A stretch of 64,000 nucleotides of DNA from Ligilactobacillus faecis (GTDB lineage Bacteria > Bacillota > Bacilli > Lactobacillales > Lactobacillaceae): assembly GCF_029889745.1 (NCBI RefSeq), contig NZ_CP123639.1, positions 1,276,501 to 1,340,500 of the forward strand, read 5' to 3'. The position numbers were made by a program, and so were the translations under genes. Below the pieces are notes generated by a model. That model was not told the origin of the DNA. It was given only the letters and a program-made list of their open reading frames with translations, and ran no database searches. Below are positions 34,746 through 45,200 of this stretch, one piece after another. Numbering within the stretch: the stretch's first letter is position 1; the number at the start of each line of letters is the position of its first letter.

Positions 34746-35777
34746 ATGTCAATGCTTTTATCGCCTGTAGTGATCGCTTCTTTAAACTTGAAAAATCGAG
34801 TTGTGATGTCGCCGATGCGCACATATAGCGTTCAAACGGGAGATGGAAAATTAAATCCACTTCATTTTGCTCATTATGGCGCACGTGCAGTTGAACAAGT
34901 CGGTTTAGTCGTTATTGAAGTGACAGCCGTTGAACCCAATGGTAGAACGACCGCCCGAGATCTTGGATTATGGAATGATGAACAACAAAAAGAACTAAAA
35001 AAACTTGTCGACTTTTTACATAATTTAGGAACAAAAGTCGGGATCCAGTTAGGTCATGCGGGACGAAAAGCACAAGATAGCGTTAATATCGTTGCACCAA
35101 GTGAAACAGCATATAATGAAACGACGGCCTGTCCAACTAAAGCTACTGAAGAAAAGATCCAAGAGATCGAAGCAGCTTTTGTCAAGGCAGTTAAACGTGC
35201 AAAGGCTGCAGGAGTAGATATGATCGAGATCCAAGGCGCAAATGGCTTTTTGATCGATGAATTTTTGTCACCGTTAGTCAATCAAAGAACAGATGCTTAT
35301 GGTGGTGACCTAAGGAAAAGATATCGTTTCTTACATGAGATCGTAACTGCGATCAGGCATGAGTACGATGGATCGTTGTGGGTCAGACTCTCACTTGATG
35401 ATTACGTTGAAGAAGAAGAGCAAAATAAACTCAACGAATGGCAACAAGTCGGACAATGGCTAAAAGAAGATGGAGCAAGTTGTATCAGTGTCACGACTGG
35501 AGGCTTGATCGATAAAAAACCAGATCATATCTATACTGGATGGCAAGTACCATATGCTAGAGCAATGAAAGAAAAAGTAGCGCTTCCGATCGCTGTTAGT
35601 GGGATGCTACTTGATCCAAAATTGTGTGAATATATTTTAGAGACACGGCAAGCAGATTTGATCTTAGAAGCGCATGTTTTTGAACAAAATGCTAGCTGGA
35701 TCGCAGATGCGACTGAAGAATTCCATGAAGGAACTGACAGTTATGCTGATTTTGAGCGGCATTTAGATGAAATTTAA
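34746..35777 (+). CDS. Old Yellow Enzyme-type flavin oxidoreductase, active site altered
   Basis: 343 residues from ATG 34746 (GAAAGGG upstream); the frame extends to 34689 without a ribosome site. FMN-binding TIM barrel: LSPVVIASLNLKNRVVMSPM, GIQLGHAGRKA, a conserved FLIDEFLSPLVNQRTDAYGG and LILEAHVFEQNASWI near the end. In YqjM-type enzymes the substrate-binding pair is H-x-x-H in a HGAHGYL-like motif; here it reads IQGANGFL, so both His are replaced (Gln, Asn), and the YqjM Cys near the N-terminus is Arg (SPMRTYS). FMN binding is probable, but reduction of enones by the standard mechanism is uncertain. Its terminator is at 35787-35829. Confidence 0.85.
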   Translation: MSMLLSPVVIASLNLKNRVVMSPMRTYSVQTGDGKLNPLHFAHYGARAVEQVGLVVIEVTAVEPNGRTTARDLGLWNDEQQKELKKLVDFLHNLGTKVGIQLGHAGRKAQDSVNIVAPSETAYNETTACPTKATEEKIQEIEAAFVKAVKRAKAAGVDMIEIQGANGFLIDEFLSPLVNQRTDAYGGDLRKRYRFLHEIVTAIRHEYDGSLWVRLSLDDYVEEEEQNKLNEWQQVGQWLKEDGASCISVTTGGLIDKKPDHIYTGWQVPYARAMKEKVALPIAVSGMLLDPKLCEYILETRQADLILEAHVFEQNASWIADATEEFHEGTDSYADFERHLDEI

Positions 35778-35786
35778 GATAACTAT

Positions 35787-35829
35787 TAGGAAATAGGCGG
35801 ATTTTATTGAAGCCTATTTCCTATTTTTT
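35787..35829 (+). terminator. Terminator after the flavin oxidoreductase
   Basis: TAGGAAATAGGC pairs with GCCTATTTCCTA, followed by a TTTTTT run. Confidence 0.88.
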
Positions 35830-36149
35830 AGCTCAAAATCAACTTTTTAAATTAAAGAACGATAAGATAAATAAAATAATTATTGAAATTTAACGATCAA
35901 GAAACACATAATTATAAGTAACATCTCTAAATAAAAAAATTTTGTTTTAGACCCTTATTTTTTACATTCGTGGGTAAGCGGTAACAGTTAGATATGAACT
36001 GTACTCAACTAAAGCAAGGAAAGGTCAGATGAATGGGTAGATATATATGTAGCTTTAATTATCTAGTTAATTTAAAAATCATACATCATATAAATAATAA
36101 ATTATAAAATGAGGGGAAAGCTATATTAAAAATATAGTCAGTCGAGCAG
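35830..36149 (+). promoter_or_regulatory. Upstream region of the glycosyltransferase-adhesin operon with a hairpin near the ribosome site
   Basis: About 320 AT-rich bases without a gene. It contains an inverted repeat ACAGTT..AACTGT at 35984-36002. A strong ribosome site GAGGGG at 36111-36116 is separated from the gtfA ATG (36150) by a perfect 7-bp hairpin CTATATT-AAA-AATATAG (36121-36137). The start itself has only a weak GAG nearby. Folding of the hairpin would shorten the gap, so translation control is possible. The start is fixed by an in-frame TAG upstream and by similarity to the next protein's MIY start. Confidence 0.5.
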
Positions 36150-37709
36150 ATGATATATTTTATTAATTTTGGGATGCCTGCACATAAGTCTGGGATCGAG
36201 CATGCACAATTGAAACGCCTCAAATTATTTGAACACTATAAAGAGCCTTGTTGTCTGATCGTGCGTGATTGGGATCAAACATTACATATGACCGCTCACC
36301 AAAGTGGTGTCAAAGATGAACAGTTACTCAGTATGTTCGATCATTTTCAAGAGGCACGTTACGTTGCGCCAAAACAAGTCAGCGTTTGGGATCTTGATTT
36401 TGGTCTGAAAAACTTGAGTATCAGTGAACAAGAAGAACAAACACGTTATCTCGTCACGCGCGCTAATGGAAGATTAGTCGCGCGGGTCAACTATAACAAA
36501 GCTTTAGCTAAGCAAGTCGTTTCGGTCGAATTATTTGATGGCTACGGCAATCTCTACCGTGTTGATCTGTATGATAGTCGTGGCTTTTGTTCTTTACGTC
36601 AGTGGTATACACCAGATAATAAGATCGGAAGTGAAGAGTGGCTGACTCCAACAGGCCGGACGGTCTTGCGGACTTTTTACAAATTTGATTTTCAACATAA
36701 CTTGATCAAAACAGGATGGATCTTACGCGAAGTAAATCAGAAAGTCCATGTTTTTGATACGTTAGACCAACTCTTCGAGTATTTTTTGAATGTCGTTAAT
36801 GAAAATGGTGAGAATATTTTTATTTTAGACCGCTCATTATTGGCCGATGGTGCTTTGTTACGCCTTAAGCGGCCAGCATACACTGTCATGCATTTACATA
36901 ACTCACAAGCTGGAGATGCCCAAGATCCATTGCATTCGATCGTTAATAACAACTATGAATATGCTTTAGCTAACCTTGATCGCTATTCGGCAGTCGTATC
37001 AGCGACTGAACGTCAAACTAAAGATGTGATCGCACGGTTTCATCCGCAAACTAAATGCTATACGATCCCAGTTGGGGTCGTGCCTGATGCGACGCTTGAC
37101 GCACCTCATATTTTAGAAACAGAACGGACCTTTGGGAAGGTGATCGCAGTTGCGCGGATCGCACCTGAAAAACAACTCGATGATCTGATCAAAGCGATCG
37201 CACTTGTCAAAAAAGAAGTTCCCGAAGTGACGCTCGACCTTTATGGTTATGCTGATCCAAGTAATAATTATTCTGAAAAGCGAATGTTAGTTGAGTTGAT
37301 CAGTCGCTTAGGCTTGACTGAAGTTGTGCGTTTTAAAGGCTATACGGCTGATTTAGCGCCAGTCCTAGATCACGCTCAATTATTTGGTCTGACTTCACGG
37401 ATGGAAGGCTTCAATTTGGCGATCATGGAGGCTTTATCGCATGGAGTTGTAGGTGTGACTTATGATGTCAATTATGGTCCTAATGATATCGTGATAGATC
37501 AAGAAAATGGAGCGATCGTTCCGTATGGTGATCATCAAACGTTAGCTACTATGATGATCAAGTTTTTCAAAGATCAAACTAAGTTACAGCAGCTAAGTTT
37601 AGGTGCTTATAGTTCGAGTAAGCGGTATTCGAGTGCTAATGTTTGGCAAGCCTGGCAAACATTACTTACAGATGCTAAAAAATACTTTGCTCAGGGGGTG
37701 GTTCGATGA
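36150..37709 (+). CDS. Glycosyltransferase, GtfA/TagE-like, of the adhesin glycosylation pair
   Basis: 519 residues. The N-terminal ~200 residues form the beta-rich add-on domain of GtfA/TagE proteins (FDGYGNLYRVDLYDSRGFCSLRQWY). The C-terminal GT-B/GT4 domain has KVIAVARIAPEKQLDDLIKAI and the E-x7-E catalytic signature MEGFNLAIMEALSHG. GtfA enzymes transfer GlcNAc or glucose to Ser/Thr of serine-rich adhesins in the cytoplasm; TagE homologues glucosylate teichoic acid or proteins. The location directly upstream of gtfB and the giant adhesin makes the adhesin the likely target. It overlaps the next gene by four bases (ATGA). Confidence 0.85.
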   Translation: MIYFINFGMPAHKSGIEHAQLKRLKLFEHYKEPCCLIVRDWDQTLHMTAHQSGVKDEQLLSMFDHFQEARYVAPKQVSVWDLDFGLKNLSISEQEEQTRYLVTRANGRLVARVNYNKALAKQVVSVELFDGYGNLYRVDLYDSRGFCSLRQWYTPDNKIGSEEWLTPTGRTVLRTFYKFDFQHNLIKTGWILREVNQKVHVFDTLDQLFEYFLNVVNENGENIFILDRSLLADGALLRLKRPAYTVMHLHNSQAGDAQDPLHSIVNNNYEYALANLDRYSAVVSATERQTKDVIARFHPQTKCYTIPVGVVPDATLDAPHILETERTFGKVIAVARIAPEKQLDDLIKAIALVKKEVPEVTLDLYGYADPSNNYSEKRMLVELISRLGLTEVVRFKGYTADLAPVLDHAQLFGLTSRMEGFNLAIMEALSHGVVGVTYDVNYGPNDIVIDQENGAIVPYGDHQTLATMMIKFFKDQTKLQQLSLGAYSSSKRYSSANVWQAWQTLLTDAKKYFAQGVVR

Positions 37710-39211
37710 TCTATCTAACAGGGGAAAATGTTTTTACTTTTAATTCAGGTACAGAATTTTCGCAATTCAAACGTTTGCAAGCTTTTAATGAGCATGGATG
37801 GCCAACAAAACTTTTATTGCGTAATTACAATCGAATGTTGGCAAAAGATATTGTGGCCCATGGTTTGGAGAGCGCAAATATTTTGAATATGTATGATTAT
37901 TTTCAAGAAGCTGTTGGATTGCCTCGCAAAGAACGACCACTTCGTTTGCTCAAAAGTATGGCTTTACAAGATTATCATATCGTTGGGATAGATAATAATA
38001 GCTCGGAGTTACGTTATCAAGGACGCTTATTGGGAAAGATCGAAGTCATGCCAGAAACGATCGGACTTATCGGAAGTATTGAATATCTTGATACTTTAGG
38101 CCATCCGATGGTCAAAGAATTTTGGGATTGGCGGGGCTTTTTATCATTACTTGAAACATACCATCCGGATGGTTCAGTTGCGACAAAACAATTTTTACGT
38201 CCCGATGGTTCAGTCGCACTAGAAGTCACTCATATGAACTTAAATGATCAAATTCGACCAACTAGTTGGAAGTTACTTGATTATCATGGTAAGAATTATT
38301 TTTTCGATACAGAAGATCAGTTGTATACGTTTTTTTTAAACGAGATCAATGCTACTGAACCAGGGATCTTTATTTCTGACCGGCGGACGCTCGACCAGTG
38401 TGTTGCTAATGTTATTTTAGCCCCTAAAAAATTGGCTTATATCCATAGCGTTCCTTTTGCTGATCTAAAAAGAAAACAACGAGGTATTTTGCCGATCTAT
38501 CAGACTGCCCTTTTTGATAACAACTTTACACAAGTCGTTTTTCCGACGAAAACCGAAGCTGATGATGTTTGGCAGACACTTGGACTTATGACTAGACCGG
38601 TAGCTGCTTTTGATAGTTGGGTCGAAACAGTTTCAAAACCAAAAACACTAACAGCACCAAAAATATTGATCTATGTCGGACGTTTAGCCGAAGATAAAAA
38701 GATCATCGAGCTTTTGAAGTGTTTTAAATTGATGTTTGCGAGCGATCAAACTTTAAGATTCAAATTACAAGGATATTTTTCAGATCTTGCATATCAAAAA
38801 AAAGTCGAGCAGGCGGTCGTAGAGTTCAAGATCTCTGATGTTGTCACATTTGTGCCTTACGCACCAGAAGTTGAGCTTTATCAAGAGGCCACGCTTTTTT
38901 TAAATGCAAGTACAAGTGAAGGTTTGGGGATGAATCTGTTAGAAAGTCTGGCGCATGGAGTACCTGTTGTCAGTTATGCAGTCGAATATACGACAGGAGA
39001 ACTACTCAAAGATGGTGAAAATAGCGTGATAGTCAGCAATAAAACGCCTAGTTTATTAGCCAAAAAGGCTTTGGCACTTTTGAAGTCAGAAGATGAATAT
39101 CAAAGATTAGCGTATGGAGCTTTGCAGACGGCTAAACAATATGATAAAGCTGCTTTTATCGCGTCATGGGCGCCACTTGTTCAAGCAGATCACGAAGATT
39201 TTGGGGGATAA
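37706..39211 (+). CDS. Glycosyltransferase, GtfB/TagE-like partner
   Basis: 501 residues, a paralogue of the preceding protein with the same plan: MIYLTGENVFTFNSGTEFSQFKRL, the beta-rich domain with YLDTLGHPMVKEFWDWRGFLS, and a GT-B domain with ILIYVGRLAEDKKIIELLKCF and STSEGLGMNLLESLAHG. In the SRR-adhesin systems GtfB often has lost catalysis and chaperones GtfA; here the E-x7-E motif is present, so both could be active, as proposed for paired TagE proteins of L. plantarum. The ATG overlaps the gtfA stop, with GGGGGTGG as ribosome site. The adhesin starts nine bases after its stop codon. Confidence 0.83.
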   Translation: MIYLTGENVFTFNSGTEFSQFKRLQAFNEHGWPTKLLLRNYNRMLAKDIVAHGLESANILNMYDYFQEAVGLPRKERPLRLLKSMALQDYHIVGIDNNSSELRYQGRLLGKIEVMPETIGLIGSIEYLDTLGHPMVKEFWDWRGFLSLLETYHPDGSVATKQFLRPDGSVALEVTHMNLNDQIRPTSWKLLDYHGKNYFFDTEDQLYTFFLNEINATEPGIFISDRRTLDQCVANVILAPKKLAYIHSVPFADLKRKQRGILPIYQTALFDNNFTQVVFPTKTEADDVWQTLGLMTRPVAAFDSWVETVSKPKTLTAPKILIYVGRLAEDKKIIELLKCFKLMFASDQTLRFKLQGYFSDLAYQKKVEQAVVEFKISDVVTFVPYAPEVELYQEATLFLNASTSEGLGMNLLESLAHGVPVVSYAVEYTTGELLKDGENSVIVSNKTPSLLAKKALALLKSEDEYQRLAYGALQTAKQYDKAAFIASWAPLVQADHEDFGG

Positions 39212-39219
39212 ATAAAAGT

Positions 39220-42200
39220 ATGAAAAAAAAGGAAAATTTATTTAGTGAGGGGAAACTCAAAAAGCGCTATAAAATGTATAAAGCAGGGAAAAGTTGGGTC
39301 GTTGCGCCGCTTGTCTTTGCCGCTTTTGGTTTTTTTGAGCTTGGAGTGAGCCCAGTTAAAGCTGATCAAGTCGAGACTAAAACAAAAAATGTCGAAGATA
39401 TGTCAGTTTATACAGTTAGCGCACCTTTAGGACAACAAGAATTTGTTTTGCCTCAGACTGATACGAGTGAAGCTAAGGAGGCGCGCAACAGAGCTACAAG
39501 TGATGAAAAAAATCAAATACAGCCTGATAGTAGTGGTGAAGCGGTCGAACAAGATCCAAGTGATACCACGACAAGTTTAGCTGAAGCGCCAACAAATGAT
39601 AAAGAAGTAACTTCAAGTACTTCTGGTGTTAAGGAAATGCCTGCCTCAGTTGGGTCTGCTAGCGAGCAACCAGTAGCATCAACAACGAAAAAAGAGAACC
39701 TGCTTGTTTCTGAGCCGACTGGATCAGTTAGTTCTACTGCACAAGTAGAGCTTTCACCTGTGCCTAGTCCTAGTGCGACTACTACGCCAACATCTGAGAA
39801 TACTTTAGCACGGGCTCAGGTCGTTTCACAAAAAGAAACGCGCTCAGCTGAGGCGGCTACTTTTAGTCAAGCAGATAGCGTTATGCCCAAAAGTTTAGCT
39901 GATCAAGAGTTAACAAAAGACGTGACTAAAGTTGAAGCAGAGCAACTTCAGCGAATTAGAACAGTCAGCTTATTAGCTAAGGAAAAAGAGGTCGTAGCAA
40001 GTGCCAGTTTTGTCGACGCAAATGCACAAGCAGAAGTTACGCCTTCAGCAGATCTTCTCGGAGAAAATGGCTCTCAGCTAGTTACGGTCGCAGATGTTAC
40101 GACAGCTGAAGAATTCCAAAAAGCGTTAGGGAGTAATGGGATCAAAACGATCAATTTACAAGCTGACATCGATTATGGGGCTAAATACTCAGGTACACAG
40201 TGGTTTGACCAGATCCGCGACCTAACGATCAATGGTAATGGGCATCAGATCGATTTTAACGATGCACATATCGTTTTTTATACGAAAAGTTCTCAGGCGA
40301 TGGATCTCACGCTAAATGATCTGACGCTCTATGCTTATTGGGGATGGGGAGCTTTTTCGATCAATTCTAAAAGTGGCGCTAGTTATTTAGATGAAGGTGT
40401 CAAACAAACGATCAAGTTCAATAATGTCAATTACTATGGATCACAAACCGTTAATACGAAAACAGCCACCGTTGTGTTAGCGGGAAAAAGTACTTTTGTG
40501 TCAGGGCCTAATTATACTTCAAAATTTAGAAACGATGTGGCTGTGCAACCATATCAGCAAAATTTTGAGCTTTCAGCACTAGAAATTGAGCCGAATGCTC
40601 AGATAACGCTCCAAACAGATCGTGGTGGTAATATTTATATCAATAATAATGGTACGCCACATTTTACGGTTGGTAAAAATGCAACAGTCAACATCATTCA
40701 AACTAATGACGGGACTAAAAGTCAAGGTGAAAAATCATCTGCGTTGATCTATACAAGAGGGGCAGTGACCTTTGATGAAGGTTCAACAGTCAACATCGAT
40801 ATCAAAAATGCAGATCGCTACCGGAGAAACACTGATAGTGTGATCTATATCAACAACGGTTCGTTAACGCTCAAAAAAGGAGCGGTAGTGACCGTTGGAA
40901 AAAATTCCGACGGTGATCTCCAAAGAACATTGATCTATTTGAACGGAGCCGATAGTAAGATCGTTTTAGCTGAAAATGCCCAATTAAAACTCACTAATGA
41001 AAAGGGACTTAAAACGACAAATGATATCTATATGTATAATGGTGGCGTGATCCGGATCAATGGTAAAGGGGCTAAGTTAGATATCAAAAATAGCGGTGAT
41101 ACAGACTACGGTAACGTTTATATTGGCGGAGCAGGTAACGTTTTTGTCAACGATGGTGGAACTTTGAGCATCCAAAACAAAGCTGAAAAAGAAAATACGT
41201 TGCTATATACGTACGGAAGTGCAACACTTTCTTTTGGTAAAGGTGCTAATGTAGAGCTAAAAGGTAGTGGTGCTGGCAAAACGACTTTGATAACAGCAGC
41301 CTCTAATTCAAAGATAAGTCTTTATCGGCCAGACGATGTGACATTTGATAATACTTCAGCTGGTTTAGCGTCTAAATTATTTGACTTTTCAGGTGAACTC
41401 AAAGCTGATTTTGTTACGATCCAGTCAGATCCGACTGGGGTTAAAGTTGGACCATTTAAGGAAGCGAGTTATTTGCTTGATAAAGCAGGAACTTCCAACT
41501 CTACTACTGCAAATGTCATTGGTTTGGATCAGGCAGTCACTTTGGCAGGCAAAAATTTAGCTAACAAGCTTGGACAAGCAAGATTCTTGCAGTATAGTAC
41601 AGACGGAATGCAAAATACTTTGACGTTGGCAGATGCTGATAAGATAACGCCCAAAACGACTCGTCTCAGTGGGACGACTAGCCCAGATGCCTATGTGACT
41701 GTAAATTATTACGAAGATGGCCAATTGGAGCAAATTCCAGAGCTAAATTATAGTCTGACGGCGCCGACTGAAACGACTCCTGATTATTTAGTCAGAGCCG
41801 ATAAGCAGGGCGCTTGGGTAATCGAGCTACCCGTTAGTTTAGCTGCAGATAAGATCTTAGTTGCAAGTTCGATACATAATTTGACCCCTGCTTATAAGAC
41901 TGCATTTGTTGCTGGGTCTAAAGTTGCAGTCGACTCGTTAGCAGCTAAAGCAGTTGGCATTGCTGCTGTAGTTGAACATGCTGCAAGTCAAGCTCAAGCA
42001 GTAACGCTAAAAGCAAGTGATGTACAAGGAAGTAAAGATCGAGCAACAAGTGTTGCAACCCAAGCGAACGCTTATCAAAGCTTAGCGACGGCTGAACTTA
42101 TGGCAGGCTCAAAGGCAGCTAGTTACGCCACTGCAGCATTACAAGCTTCTTTAACTGCTAGTGATGCTCAGAGCGCAAACGATCAAAATGTAATGCAAAG

Positions 42201-45200
42201 TGCTGCAAGCGCCCAGACGTCTTATGCCGAGCTGGCAACTTCTGAAGTGGGCAATGCAACGATAGCAAGTGCCAATGCTAAGCGAGCTTTGAAAAAAGTC
42301 GAAGATAACTTAAGTGCCCTTCAAAGTAATGCTACGACTTTTATTAAAGTAAATAGTTCCCTCATAAATTCAAACATTAGCAAAATAGTAGCAGGCATAA
42401 ATAGGGATAATGCAACTTTGCAAAATGCTCAAATAAAAGCTGGTCCTAAAAAACAAGAGATCAGTAACGCTGCTGAGGCATTAAATTCAGCAGCTAAAGT
42501 ATTGCAAGAGATCGCAAGGACTGACTCCACTTTCAAAGATGAGGCTCAAACGAAAGCAAGTCAATATACATCTGAAGCGACGACTTTGTTACATGAACTT
42601 ACAGCAAACGGGTCGTTAGAAGATCTAAGACTAGTTTCAGATGCTTATGATCAAACTTTGAGTGCTGCTAGTGAGCAGGCAAGTGATTTTTCCAAAGCAC
42701 TTAGCTACTATGCTAATGGTGAATTGAGCTCAGCTGCGCAAAGTATCGCTCAGGCCGATAGTGCAGGGATAACTGAAAAAGTTCAAGCATTAAAGCAACA
42801 TTTTGAAGCGTTAAATGAATACATGACAGGGCGTTTTCCTAAACAGGTGGCAGCGCTAGATAGTTTAACTGCTCGGGCTAATGTTGCAAGTGCCACTGCC
42901 TATATCGAGACAACGGCTTTGCAGAGCAAAGAACAGCAAGCAAAAATTGCCCAGCTTTTTAAAGCAGTCATCGCTGATAAAGCAGCACTTCAAGCTACAA
43001 ACGCCGAGCTTGTTAGCTTACAGGAAAAATTGACTAAATTTACAGATGGATATCCAGATGATGAAAAATTGACGAGTGTAGCAACTGCTTTGAATAGTGT
43101 TGCTTCCCAGTTTGCCCAAGCTAAAGCACAAATGGATACGGCAGAAAGTCAAGCAAGCCAAGCAACGACGGAAGCTACTAAAAGTTTAAAAAATACTGAA
43201 AGTACTAAAAAGATCTTTGATATGCAAGTTCAAACTGATGCTAAGACAGCGGCTGAGCAACTGCCTGGATTTATGGTCACTTATTCAAATGAAATGAAAA
43301 GCGCACTGAGTTTAGCTGAGCTTGCTGGTAGCTTAGCTAAAAGAGCAAGTACAGCTGCTTTAATAACACTTGGATCAGCTAAAATGGCACTGCAAGAAGC
43401 AACTAAAATTTTCACAGAAAATAAGACTAAAGAAATCGCCGAACAGAAAAAAGCTGTTATGCAAGCTGTTACTGAAGTTGCAAATACTCAAAATGAAGTG
43501 ACTCCCCAAGTTACTGCAGTAACTAGTCAGGCTGAGCAGACTCAGACCCAAGTTGACTCTGCCAAGACGACTTTAACGCAGATCAATGAGATGACAAAAG
43601 AACATTTAGCTTTGCCAGAAGTCGCTAGTGAAGTAGCTAAAGCTCAAAGTACAGCTCAAGTTGTTTCAAGGGCAGCCGACCGTTTGGCAGAGTCAGCTCG
43701 TGCTGCTATAACAGCGCAAAGTAATGTTGCCACTATGGGATCTGAAGCAAGACAAGCAAGTGCTTCTGTAGATAATGCTTTGAGTTTAGCGCAAAGTGCA
43801 GCGACACAAGCTAGAAGCCTAGCGTCTCAAACTGCGATGCAAGTAGCGCTAGATTCCGAAGCAAGTATTGCGAGCCAAGCTCAGGTAACAGCGCATGAAG
43901 CAGTGCTATCAGCGCAAAGCAGTGCTAACAAAGCAGAAGATGTTTTGACAAGTTTAGCGACTTTAAAACTGCAAACAGGAAATCTTGCTGCTCAAATCAA
44001 ACGAGCGGTTACTGAACTGGCTTTAAATAAGCAAAAGATCCAACGTGCGCTGGATCTAGCCGCTGCTAGAAGTTATGCCCAACTTGCAAGTACAGCTGCG
44101 AGTCAGGCCCAAGTTACTGAAACAACAGCCGAAAGCGAACTTGAGCGAGCTCGTTTAGCTCAAAGTCAAGCCACTAGTTCAGCTACAGAAGTAAATGCTC
44201 TGGCAGGACAAACAAAAGAACTGCTCGCAAAAGTAGCTACGATCGCTACAAAATTGAGCGAATTAACGGCGCCCCATGTTGATAACACAGGGTTTATGCA
44301 CGAAGTTGCCCAGGCTTCAAATGCCACTGCCAAAGCAAGTCTGGCTGATCTGACAATTAGTCAAGCGACCACGCTTGCTTCAAGTGCTGCCAGTGATGCT
44401 TCAAGTGCTTACCAAGCCGCAAGTACTGCGAAAAAGACTGTCAGCTTAGAAGCAAGTACTGCTTCAAGTGCAGCTAAAGAAGCTACAAGTTATGCTGTCG
44501 TAGGAGATAAAGACCACGCTTCGAGTGCAGCCAGTGTTGCAAGTCAAGCAAAAAGTCGGGCCACAAGTGCTGACCAGACCGTCAGTCAAGCAACTAAGCA
44601 AGCACAAGCAGCAGAAAAGCTCGCTTCACAAGCCGCTCAAAGAGCTCTGGATGCTAAAATGCAAGCAAGTGAAGCCTTGGCCAAGATCGAAACTGCTGAT
44701 AGCAATGCTTTAGCGTATTTAGCAGCTGGATCATATGCTACTAAGGCTCGACAAGCTTTTGAAAATACAAGGACAGCTGCAGTTCAGATCAATGAGCAGG
44801 CGACTCAAGTTGGACAGATGTTTACTAAAACAAATGAACTTTTGGATGCAGCTACCGAAAACGTTGCCCAAACTGAGATGAAAACACCGCAGATCTTAGC
44901 TTTGGCTAAAACAGCTAGTGATCTAGCCGCTAAATATCCAGCTGTCGAAGGACTGATGACGGAGGGTACCAAGGCGTCAAGTGCAGCTATGCAAGCTAGT
45001 GTTGCTACCAGCGCAGCTCAAGCCTTAACAGCACAGATCCAAACTTTGAAACAAGCAAATGCAAAACATGAGCAAGTCGCTAGCAAAGCCCAACAAATAG
45101 CTAGTTTAGCAGTAAGTGCGGCAAGTAGTGCTAATAGTGTAGCTACAAGTCAAGCTAAACTAGGCGCAGTCCTAGAGACTAAGAGCGCCGCCAAAGAAGC

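Noticed and set aside
39166-39219. Upstream start of the adhesin at 39166
   Set aside because: It lies inside gtfB, and the KxYKxGKxW signal peptide is correctly placed only from ATG 39220.
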